14,491 nt of DNA from contig CAVBFD010000053.1 of assembly GCA_963594655.1 (NCBI GenBank), positions 1-14,491 on the forward strand. The letters are read 5' to 3'. Origin of the DNA: Colivivens sp963594655 (GTDB lineage: Bacteria; Bacteroidota; Bacteroidia; Bacteroidales; Bacteroidaceae). The notes below the pieces were generated by a model, which was not told where the DNA came from, searched no databases, and saw nothing but the letters and a program-made list of their open reading frames with translations. Below, in pieces: positions 1 to 5,699 of this stretch (its first letter is position 1; every line of letters begins with the position of its first letter). The translations under genes and the position numbers were made by a program.

Positions 1-610
1 GAATATATAGCCTATAACGTCTACCCCCCCCCCACAAGACAAACAAAGCCACGAGCAGCCCGATCCGTCTCTTGCTGATACCTTTGTCTTTGTTCACGAA
101 ATGCGCCAACTGGTTCAGCAGTATATATAGTCCGGCGGCTGTCCACACAAAGAGCGCAAAGCGGGCGGCGGCGATGCCTGCCAACTTCCCGACACATGCC
201 GCCGGCAGATAGAAGAAGAAATAATACACAAAGCCCAACGGCTGGCTGCCGCAAATCTGCTGTATCTCCAGCGACATCGTCTGCGGACGTACTATCACTG
301 GCCACGGCTCCAACACCAAATCATTGAGTATCGGATTCTTTGCAACAAAATCCCAAGACTGCGTGTAATATCCCCCTACGCCCAACAGAAAGGTAATCGC
401 CACTGCCACGCCCAACAGCATTGGTTGGCACGGTACAGGGCGACTCTCCACCTCGGTATCTGCCAAAGAACGGCATACCTGCCATACTGCAACTGCGGCG
501 ACAACGACTGTCACTACAGCCACGTACCACTTCAAATAGCCGACAGCAAATATAAGCAACGGCAACAGTAGATAGCCCAACGCCATCCTGTTTACAATTC
601 TCTTGTTCAT
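1..610 (-). CDS. Multi-spanning membrane protein of a glycan module, partial; frame broken at poly-G tract
   Basis: The reading frame from ATG at 610 runs off the left edge. It is rich in hydrophobic helices: about residues 11-46, 66-80, 126-145 and 148-166, then one starting near 185 (LLVALFVLW). This suits a polytopic inner-membrane glycosyltransferase or polymerase-like protein, and its place behind gtrA/gtrB-type genes suggests a GtrC-like role; that role is inference. The frame passes through a run of ten G at 33-24. As read it gives LWGGG followed by an Arg-rich, non-membrane stretch (RRYRLYI). With nine G it would give WGGVDVIGYIF, a natural continuation of a membrane helix. The gene therefore appears to be in a frameshifted state in this sequence. 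The gap to the upstream glycosyltransferase's full-length stop (627) is 16 bp, so the two are probably co-transcribed. No family assignment is secure from the visible ~195 residues. Confidence 0.75.
   Translation of the reverse strand, partial: MNKRIVNRMALGYLLLPLLIFAVGYLKWYVAVVTVVVAAVAVWQVCRSLADTEVESRPVPCQPMLLGVAVAITFLLGVGGYYTQSWDFVAKNPILNDLVLEPWPVIVRPQTMSLEIQQICGSQPLGFVYYFFFYLPAACVGKLAGIAAARFALFVWTAAGLYILLNQLAHFVNKDKGISKRRIGLLVALFVLWGGGRRYRLYI
24..33 (-). repeat. Poly-G tract (10 G on the coding strand), candidate phase-variation tract
   Basis: Ten consecutive C on the plus strand are ten G inside the membrane-protein gene. Removing one G restores a hydrophobic continuation of the protein. 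Slippage in such a tract would switch the gene on and off. A homopolymer sequencing or assembly error gives the same picture and cannot be excluded here. Confidence 0.7.
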
Positions 611-626
611 AAACGTTGTAATTTTT

Positions 627-1572
627 CTATTTTTCTATTTTTTCTCCATTATATTCCGCAGCCAAATAAGGCGGACGATGTTTGGTTTCATTGAATATGC
701 GTCCCAGATATTCACCCATAATCCCCAAACAGACGAGTTGTATGCCGCCAAGAAACAGTATTATACAAACCAATGTGGTAAAACCTTGGATGGGGTCACC
801 CAAGACAAGTCGTTTGAACAGATAGAACAAAAGGGCGAAGAACGACAGCAATGAGACTGCCCCCCCCCACCATGGTTGCGAGTCGCAAAGGCGCTGTGGT
901 AAACGATGTGATACCTTCAATGGCCAAATTCAACAGAGAGATAAAATTCCAATTGCTTGCACCCGCCACTCTGTCTCCCCGGTCAAAAACAATTTCCTTT
1001 TTCCTATATCCTATCCAGCAGAACATGCCTTTTGTGTAGCGTTCCGACTCCCTGAGTTTTTTGAGAGCCTCAATGCATGTCCTGTCCAACAATCTGAAGT
1101 CGCCGACATTTTGAAGAACATCAAACCTTGTTGAACGTTCCAATATCTTATAGAAAAGCAACGAACACGACTTCCTCAACCACGACTCCTTGCCCCTATT
1201 GGCGCGTTTTGCATAGATGTCCTGATAGCCTTCCTCCCAATATTCCAGCATTTGTGGAATCAATTGCGGTGGGTCCTGTAAGTCCGCATCCATGATGACC
1301 ATACAATCACCTGTAACATAGTCGAAACCTGCCAGCATCGCATTCTCCTTTCCGAAATTCCTCGAAAGATTGACACAGTTGATGCGTTTGTCCTGCTGCC
1401 GCAACTGTAATATCATGTCCAACGTACCGTCCTTGGATCCGTCATTGACAAAAAGAACCTCCCACAGGTACTGATCTTTCATGTCATCCATGAGACCACA
1501 TAATGCCTTGTACAGTGCGGGAATACTTTTCTCCTCATTGTACGCAGGTATTAAGATTGACACTTTTTTCAT
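627..1572 (-). CDS. GtrB/DPM1-like family-2 glycosyltransferase, frameshifted at poly-G tract
   Basis: This enzyme probably transfers a sugar from a nucleotide donor to undecaprenyl phosphate at the cytoplasmic membrane, supplying a flippase and a later glycan-modifying transferase. The GT2 catalytic domain is intact: an N-terminal ILIPAYNEE, NDGSKDGT near residues 43-50, DADLQDPP at 95-102 with the metal-binding DxD, and the GtrB-type region around KGMFCWIGYRKK (181-192). As read, the frame shifts at nine G (868-860) near residue 235 and stops at 796, giving 258 residues with an unrelated tail. With eight G it continues in the other frame to the stop at 627, giving 314 residues with two C-terminal membrane segments and the family signature LFLGGIQLVCLGIMGEYLGR. 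That is the normal family length. The start ATG overlaps the gtrA-like stop (ATGA), implying translational coupling. Confidence 0.9.
860..868 (-). repeat. Poly-G tract (9 G on the coding strand) inside the glycosyltransferase
   Basis: Nine C on the plus strand lie at the point where the GT2 frame breaks. With eight G the downstream frame reads M-V-G-G-A-V-S-L-L-S-F-F and continues into conserved family sequence. The tract sits between the catalytic domain and the membrane anchor, so slippage would remove only the anchor. Confidence 0.8.
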
Positions 1573-1970
1573 ACCTTATGTATTATTAATTTGATTGCTA
1601 TAAAACTGAACACCACTGATATGCACAACGTAGGAACATAGGCGACATTGGAACTCATTCCCATCAACTGCACAAACACATACATCAGTCCCATTCTCAC
1701 TACAAACAGGTTTACCAGATGCACGGCAATAATGCCAATAAGGTTGCCCCATGTCTGTTTCACCTTGAATGTCCACTTCGTGGTAAGATAATAGTTGACT
1801 ATAAGGCTGGTCATATATCCTATAGCCAACGCCATTTGGTAAGGAAGAACAGTCTTACACGCATAAAACAATGCGGCGTCAATGCCTGTAGCAATAACTC
1901 CAACTATACAGAACCTTACAAATTCCATAAGGCCCCGACTATCGCTGTTTGGTTTGATTTTAAATGTCAT
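1569..1970 (-). CDS. GtrA-family membrane protein (candidate glycolipid flippase)
   Basis: This 133-residue protein has the GtrA layout of four membrane helices: about residues 18-38 (FCIVGVIATGIDAALFYAC), 43-62 (PYQMALAIGYMTSLIVNYY), 79-99 and 108-128. The conserved polar pieces are also present, including FVRFCIVGVIATGIDAALF near the N-terminus and NYYLTTKWTFK between helices 2 and 3. GtrA proteins are thought to flip undecaprenyl-phosphate-linked sugars so that surface polysaccharide can be decorated. Its stop overlaps the start of the GtrB-like glycosyltransferase by four bases (ATGA), so they form a coupled pair. The length is normal and nothing is broken. The GtrA family is recognised with confidence, but the sugar and the target glycan cannot be read from sequence. 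Confidence 0.9.
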   Translation of the reverse strand: MTFKIKPNSDSRGLMEFVRFCIVGVIATGIDAALFYACKTVLPYQMALAIGYMTSLIVNYYLTTKWTFKVKQTWGNLIGIIAVHLVNLFVVRMGLMYVFVQLMGMSSNVAYVPTLCISVVFSFIAIKLIIHKV

Positions 1971-2029
1971 CGCTACACTTTTATTGCATGTCCATAGTAT
2001 GTTGTTGTCTTGAATTCAACAAACAAGTG

Positions 2030-2037
2030 CAAATTTA
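2030..2037 (-). promoter_or_regulatory. Candidate -7 promoter box for the gtrA-like operon
   Basis: On the minus strand this reads TAAATTTG, a perfect TAnnTTTG Bacteroidetes -7 box, about 60 bp upstream of the gtrA-like ATG. No exact TTTG -33 box lies at the right distance, so the call rests on the -7 box alone. Confidence 0.5.
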
Positions 2038-2200
2038 CAACATTTTTTCGATAAAGCACTCTTGTGTGTTTGAAAATTCCTTCTTTCCCTTGGCCGCATA
2101 GTAGGTACAGGTCGCACAACTGCCATTATGGCATAGTTATCTGCAATTTTGTCTTATACATTACTCCCATTTCCTATTGGCACAACCGTTTGCATTATGT

Positions 2201-2230
2201 CAAGTGAACGCTTGAAACAAGAGTTCGAAC
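2201..2230 (+). promoter_or_regulatory. Cluster of short dyads upstream of hsp20, possible heat-shock control region
   Basis: CAAG-N6-CTTG-N3-CAAG is followed immediately by the perfect palindrome GTTCGAAC, ending 46 bp before the hsp20 start. The element includes CTTGAAA, which resembles a sigma-32 -35 box, but no matching -10 box follows. A repressor operator is the alternative. Its role is inferred only from position. Confidence 0.3.
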
Positions 2231-2276
2231 AAAACAAAAGATGTAAAACAAGAATAAAAAGAGAAGGAGATTTATT

Positions 2277-2717
2277 ATGAGACAGTTACAAAGAACAAAC
2301 GGATGGCTTCCAGAGATTTTCAATGATTTCTTTGACAACACATGGATGCCGAAAGCAAACGCTACAGCACCGGCTATCAACGTTTCAGAAAGTGAAAAGA
2401 ACTACGTGGTTGAGGTTGCGGCTCCGGGCATGAAGAAGGAAGACTTCAGTATCGAGATCAACGAGGACAACGACCTGGTGGTCAAGATGGAGAAGAAGGA
2501 CGAACACAACGACGAGAAGAAGGACTCCAAGGACAATGTACGCTACCTGCGCAGGGAGTTCGCCTACTCAAAGTACCAGCAGACCCTGATTCTTCCGGAC
2601 GATGTAGACAAGACCAAGATTGAGGCGAAGGTTGAACACGGTGTCCTGACGGTAACACTCCCGAAGGTCGTCGTCAAGGAAGAGCCTAAGACCTCAAGGC
2701 AGATTAACATCAACTGA
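2277..2717 (+). CDS. Small heat-shock protein, Hsp20/alpha-crystallin family
   Basis: This 146-residue ATP-independent chaperone would bind unfolding proteins in the cytoplasm and hold them for refolding by DnaK/ClpB. The alpha-crystallin domain spans about residues 33-130. It begins with PAINVSESEKNYVVEVAAPGM and contains the typical YLRREFAYSKYQQTLILP stretch and the closing VEHGVLTVTLPK (the A-x-x-x-n-GVL-type signature). The short N-terminal arm starts with the usual W-L-P/F-N-D-F-F pattern. The C-terminus ends with an I-x-I motif (ININ), which mediates oligomer assembly. A clear ribosome-binding sequence, AAGGAGA at 2264-2270, supports the ATG at 2277. It is transcribed alone, with divergent and downstream regulatory regions on either side. 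Confidence 0.96.
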   Translation: MRQLQRTNGWLPEIFNDFFDNTWMPKANATAPAINVSESEKNYVVEVAAPGMKKEDFSIEINEDNDLVVKMEKKDEHNDEKKDSKDNVRYLRREFAYSKYQQTLILPDDVDKTKIEAKVEHGVLTVTLPKVVVKEEPKTSRQININ

Positions 2718-2779
2718 TGCGGATAGACACACATACAATAGAGTGGTTTGATTTGATTAAAGATTAATTGTTATTGAAC

Positions 2780-2816
2780 GGAAGGGGATATGTCACTTGG
2801 TGGCATATCCCCTTCC
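2780..2816 (+). terminator. Strong 17-bp hairpin after hsp20, probable terminator
   Basis: The arms 2780-2792 and 2804-2816 are perfectly complementary over 13 bp. Pairing continues inward with one T-G wobble and three more pairs to a three-base loop (TTG, 2797-2799). Only a short T run follows, so it is not a textbook intrinsic terminator. It lies between the hsp20 stop and the next promoter, which fits transcript 3'-end formation. Confidence 0.6.
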
Positions 2817-2849
2817 ACCGTTTACGGACATCAAAGATTTGCGGAACCT

Positions 2850-2880
2850 TTTGCACTGTGAGGAAAAATGACTACCTTTG
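2850..2880 (+). promoter_or_regulatory. Promoter of the queuosine transporter-queF operon
   Basis: TTTG at 2850-2853, a 19-bp spacer, then TACCTTTG at 2873-2880. This is a full match to the Bacteroidetes primary-sigma consensus (TTTG, ~19-20 bp, TAnnTTTG). Transcription from here would give a leader of about 100 nt containing the candidate preQ1 riboswitch. Confidence 0.8.
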
Positions 2881-2903
2881 CAGTCCGGTTCTGGCGCATC
2901 ACA

Positions 2904-2922
2904 CCGTATGTGCGGAATACGG
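2904..2922 (+). other. Small leader hairpin upstream of the riboswitch
   Basis: CCGTAT (2904-2909) pairs with ATACGG (2917-2922) across a seven-base loop. It lies in the transcribed leader of the queuosine operon, upstream of the pseudoknot. It may be structural only. Confidence 0.35.
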
Positions 2923-2950
2923 CGGTAATATCAATAATCCCCATAAGGGG

Positions 2951-2984
2951 GCGTGTGCTTGAAAACCACGCTAAAAAAAACAAG
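2951..2984 (+). promoter_or_regulatory. Candidate preQ1-I riboswitch controlling the queuosine transporter and queF
   Basis: An H-type pseudoknot can be drawn. P1 is GCGTG (2951-2955) with CACGC (2967-2971). P2 is CTTG (2958-2961) with CAAG (2981-2984). Loop 3 is TAAAAAAAA (2972-2980), the A-rich tail typical of the class. Compared with the Bacillus subtilis preQ1-I aptamer, the ligand-contacting positions all coincide: U right after P1 (2956), C right before the 3' strand of P1 (2966, which pairs with preQ1), and the last A before P2 (2980). The G-C pairs closing P1 and starting P2 are also kept. P2 occupies bases 5-8 upstream of the ATG at 2989, so ligand binding would mask the ribosome-binding region. 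The downstream genes are exactly those expected for preQ1 sensing. Confidence 0.82.
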
Positions 2985-2988
2985 AATC

Positions 2989-3717
2989 ATGAAACAGGCA
3001 AAGACTGTAAGCGCGTCATTCATGCTGATGGGAATCCTCTTCTGTGTATGTCTCATCACATCCAACCTTCTTGAAATGAAGGTATTCAAGTTGTATGGAC
3101 AGGTAAACCTCACATGCGGCTTCCTCGTGTTCCCCATCTCTTACATCCTCAACGACTGCATCGCGGAAGTGTGGGGATACAGGAAATCAAGACTGATAAT
3201 ATGGACAGGGTTTCTGATGAACTTCTTTGTGGTGACATTGGGTTCCGTCGCCAGCATACTGCCGCCGGTAACCCAAGGCGATGATTCGGCGTTCCGCGCA
3301 GTGTTCCTCTTTGTCCCACAAGTGACCATCGCCAGTTTCCTGGCGTTCATCGTGGGTTCGTTCCTCAACGCCATGGTCATGAGCAAGATGAAGTTGGCTG
3401 ACAGGAACAAGGGACATTTCAATTACTACTTCTCACTGAGGGCCATCTTCTCGACTGTCGTGGGCGAATGTGCGGACTCACTGATATTTTTCCCACTGGC
3501 GTTCTACATCTTTCCGCTGGTGTTCTCAGGGCAACCTGCAGTAAGCGTACAGATACTCATAGGACTCATGTGGACGCAGGTAGTGGCAAAGACCCTGTAC
3601 GAAGTGATTGCACTGCCGATAACCATCAAGGCAGTACGGTTCGTGAAGGCGCGCGAGCAGACGGACGTGTACGACGACAATATCTCATACAACGCATTTA
3701 AGATAAAAGACATCTAA
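2989..3717 (+). CDS. Queuosine precursor transporter, YhhQ/VUT (DUF165) family
   Basis: This 242-residue integral membrane protein probably imports a queuosine precursor (preQ0/preQ1, or queuine in some lineages) for tRNA modification. Sequence features are about six hydrophobic helices, the family stretch ITSNLLEMKVF near residue 23, the conserved FPISYILNDCIAEVWGYRKSR around 49-69, and the later R-A-I-F-S-T-V-V-G-E-C-A-D-S-L-I-F-F-P motif near 160-178. ATG 2989 is preferred. An in-frame GTG at 2953 would put 12 extra polar residues before the first helix and would lie inside the riboswitch stem. Five bases separate its stop from queF, so they form one transcript. The exact substrate is inferred from the family, the candidate preQ1 riboswitch and the queF neighbour. 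Confidence 0.93.
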   Translation: MKQAKTVSASFMLMGILFCVCLITSNLLEMKVFKLYGQVNLTCGFLVFPISYILNDCIAEVWGYRKSRLIIWTGFLMNFFVVTLGSVASILPPVTQGDDSAFRAVFLFVPQVTIASFLAFIVGSFLNAMVMSKMKLADRNKGHFNYYFSLRAIFSTVVGECADSLIFFPLAFYIFPLVFSGQPAVSVQILIGLMWTQVVAKTLYEVIALPITIKAVRFVKAREQTDVYDDNISYNAFKIKDI

Positions 3718-3722
3718 GTATC

Positions 3723-4205
3723 ATGGACAGAGAGAAAGAAGGACTGAAATCACTGGGTAAGGCGACTGAGTACAAGAGTGACTATGCGCCGGAAGTACTG
3801 GAGTGCTTCGAGAACAGACATCCGGAGAACGACTACTGGGTACAGTTCAACTGCCCCGAGTTCACCAGCCTGTGTCCCATCACGGGACAGCCCGACTTTG
3901 CGGAAATAAGAATCAGTTACCTGCCCGACCGCCGTATGGTGGAAAGCAAGAGTCTGAAACTCTACCTCTTCAGTTTCCGCAACCACGGTGACTTCCACGA
4001 GGACTGTGTCAACACCATAATGAAAGACCTGATACGGCTGATGGATCCCAAATACATCGAGGTGACCGGGTTCTTCACTCCTCGCGGCGGCATATCCATC
4101 TACCCTTATGCCAACTACGGCAGGGAGGGAACGGAGTACGAGGAACTGGCGCACTACCGCAGGATGAACCACGGACTTGCCGCGGTCAGTATGCCCCGTC
4201 AGTGA
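3723..4205 (+). CDS. queF: NADPH-dependent 7-cyano-7-deazaguanine (preQ0) reductase QueF
   Basis: QueF reduces the nitrile of preQ0 to the aminomethyl group of preQ1 in the cytoplasm, the step before tRNA insertion by Tgt. This is the short unimodular type (160 residues). The active-site cysteine is C51 in FTSLCPITGQPDFA, and the catalytic aspartate is D58 in the same segment. The family signature ESKSLKLYLFSFR runs from E74, followed by HGDFHED (88-94). It follows the precursor transporter by five bases and shares its riboswitch-bearing leader. The 3' end overlaps convergently with miaA by 20 bp, leaving no room for a terminator between the two operons. Confidence 0.97.
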   Translation: MDREKEGLKSLGKATEYKSDYAPEVLECFENRHPENDYWVQFNCPEFTSLCPITGQPDFAEIRISYLPDRRMVESKSLKLYLFSFRNHGDFHEDCVNTIMKDLIRLMDPKYIEVTGFFTPRGGISIYPYANYGREGTEYEELAHYRRMNHGLAAVSMPRQ

Positions 4206-5139
4206 TTCCGATGATGTCCATCGCCCTGCTCAACTGCCGGGCGGCATCCAGTTTGTCAACATCAATCCAGTGTATGTCGTCGTCGTGGGCGAACCAAGTC
4301 ATCTGCTTCTTGGCATACACCCGGGTGTTTTTCTTGATCCGTTCCACCGCCATGTCCAGTTGCCACTCACCGTCAATCACCTTGAACAGTTCCTTGTAGC
4401 CCACGGTATTCAACGAGTTGAGTCCACGCCTTGGATAGACCGCGCGCACCTCGTCCATCAGACCGTCACGCATCATCTGGTCAACCCTTGCGTTTATCCG
4501 TCCGAAAAGACTTTCCCGTTCCCTGCGCAGACCAATCTTCACAATACGGAACGGCCGTTGCTTCACTGTGTTCCTACGGAACGAGCTGTAAGCGCGGCCT
4601 GTCTGGTAACATATCTCAAGGGCATGCACAATACGTTTCGGGTTTTTCTTATCCACAATCCGGTAATACTCCGGGTCGAGAAGACGAAGTTCCCCACATA
4701 AAGCATCCAGTCCTTCTTCCTCCAGCCGTCTCCTCATCATCTCCCGCACGTCATCATTGATGGTAGGTATATCGTCGATGCCCTTGGTCACCGCATCGAT
4801 GTACATCATACTGCCACCCACCATCAAGGCATACCGTCCCCTACCGAACTGCTGCCCTATCAACCGCAAGGCATCCTGTTCATATTGAGCGGCACTGTAG
4901 TACTGATCCAATGGCAACATGTCGATGAAGTGGTGCGCCACCCCCTGCATATCCTCCGCCGACGGTTTGGCGGTACCGACAGTTATCTCCTTATATATCT
5001 GTCGGGAATCGGCTGAAATCACGTCACACGACAAGAGCTTGGCAACCGCAATGCCAAGCTCTGTCTTTCCCACCGCTGTCGGTCCAAGTAGAACCACCAG
5101 CGTATTGTCATTCATGTCCGTCGCAGTATGCGCCATCAT
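4186..5139 (-). CDS. miaA: tRNA dimethylallyltransferase MiaA
   Basis: MiaA transfers a dimethylallyl group from DMAPP to N6 of A37 in tRNAs that read codons starting with U. The 317-residue protein shows the P-loop GPTAVGKT (19-26), the substrate-binding SADSRQIYKEITVGTAKP that follows, HHFID, GGSMMYIDAVTKGI, and the C-terminal NTVGYKELF and RVYAKKQMTWF motifs. The chosen ATG at 5139 shares its A with the stop of the upstream gene (TGATG). A GTG three bases earlier, the ATG at 5136 and the ATG at 5115 are alternative starts; all keep the P-loop. It is the last gene of the lpx operon and overlaps queF tail to tail, placing two tRNA-modification genes on opposing strands. Confidence 0.97.
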   Translation of the reverse strand: MMAHTATDMNDNTLVVLLGPTAVGKTELGIAVAKLLSCDVISADSRQIYKEITVGTAKPSAEDMQGVAHHFIDMLPLDQYYSAAQYEQDALRLIGQQFGRGRYALMVGGSMMYIDAVTKGIDDIPTINDDVREMMRRRLEEEGLDALCGELRLLDPEYYRIVDKKNPKRIVHALEICYQTGRAYSSFRRNTVKQRPFRIVKIGLRRERESLFGRINARVDQMMRDGLMDEVRAVYPRRGLNSLNTVGYKELFKVIDGEWQLDMAVERIKKNTRVYAKKQMTWFAHDDDIHWIDVDKLDAARQLSRAMDIIGITDGAY

Positions 5140-5687
5140 CACTCGTACGGATTGCCTTCACTGATTTCCAGTCCCTCAACATCCAGTTCCTCGTCATCAA
5201 TACCGTCACCGAACATATTGTCGTCCAGCATACTGTCGTCACCGTTAGAGACAGGATTGCGCGCGAGCAACTCGTCGAAGTCTATGGTCTGCCGCGGAGC
5301 TTTGCCCTGCTGACGTGTCACCTTGGCTTCCTTCAGTGTCTTGCCTGTGATAATCTCAGCCACCTCGATAAAGAAACAGCGTTCAGCCAGTGGGTCGAAC
5401 GTATACAGCAGATGCTGTTTCTCCTCGTCAATGAACTCGCTGAGCGGGGTGTCCGCCATCACGTACGAGTCCTCGTCGCTGTCAGTGTCCATCTCCTCAA
5501 GAGTTATCTCCTGACATTTCTCCCATCCGTTCTCGCAGATGGTGAAACTCGTGAGTTGGTCGTCCTTGTAACCGCAAGTGGCGAGTATCGCCTTATGGAA
5601 ATCAAGGAACGTCGCGTCAGAGTCGAGCTGTATCTCCCTCATGAAGTCTTCCACCTCGTCTGAGATAAGTAAAAATCTGAAAATCAT
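5139..5687 (-). CDS. pRiA4b ORF-3-like (IS1096 TnpR passenger-type) domain protein
   Basis: This 182-residue protein begins MIFRFLLISDEVEDFMREIQL and contains the typical pattern of the PF07929 fold: L-DSDATFLDFHKAILATCGY, then FTICENGWEK and DTPLSEFIDEEKQHLLYTFDPLAERCFFIEV. The C-terminal third is strongly acidic (many Asp/Glu in about 150-180) and probably disordered. Despite the family name it carries no recombinase motif, and I see no mobile element around it. Its stop overlaps the miaA start and it lies 12 bp after lpxA, so it is co-transcribed with lipid A genes. Its molecular function is unknown; conserved placement next to lpxA and miaA in Bacteroidales is from general recollection. 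Confidence 0.8.
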   Translation of the reverse strand: MIFRFLLISDEVEDFMREIQLDSDATFLDFHKAILATCGYKDDQLTSFTICENGWEKCQEITLEEMDTDSDEDSYVMADTPLSEFIDEEKQHLLYTFDPLAERCFFIEVAEIITGKTLKEAKVTRQQGKAPRQTIDFDELLARNPVSNGDDSMLDDNMFGDGIDDEELDVEGLEISEGNPYE

Positions 5688-5699
5688 ATCATGCAGGTT

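Larger units (their letters stand above)
1971..2276. other. Divergent intergenic region between gtrA-like gene and hsp20
   Basis: No convincing gene is seen. Besides the candidate gtrA-side promoter it holds several short dyads: TTGAATTCAA at 2010-2019, TGCCATTATGGCA at 2121-2133, the alternating CAAG/CTTG/CAAG cluster at 2201-2221 and GTTCGAAC at 2223-2230. The last two sit just upstream of the hsp20 gene. No match to TAnnTTTG with a proper -33 box was found for hsp20. Confidence 0.6.

Noticed and set aside
2211..2217. A sigma-32 type -35 box (CTTGAAA) for hsp20
   Set aside because: No CCCCAT-like -10 box follows at the right distance, and Bacteroidetes promoters use a different consensus; kept only as part of a dyad cluster.
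2768..2962. A small open frame over the hairpin and promoter region after hsp20
   Set aside because: It spans the hairpin, the full promoter match and part of the riboswitch, has no ribosome-binding site, and its composition is unlike a protein.
2953..2988. An upstream GTG start for the queuosine transporter
   Set aside because: It would add twelve polar residues before the first membrane helix, and it lies inside the P1 stem of the candidate riboswitch; ATG 2989 fits better.
5140..5142. GTG at 5142 as the miaA start
   Set aside because: ATG codons follow directly at 5139 and 5136, and the one at 5139 overlaps the upstream stop as TGATG, a common coupling arrangement.
5139..5687. An IS1096-type transposon or resolvase gene
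   Set aside because: The domain name comes from a passenger gene; there is no serine or tyrosine recombinase motif, no terminal inverted repeats, and the gene is locked into the lpx-miaA operon.
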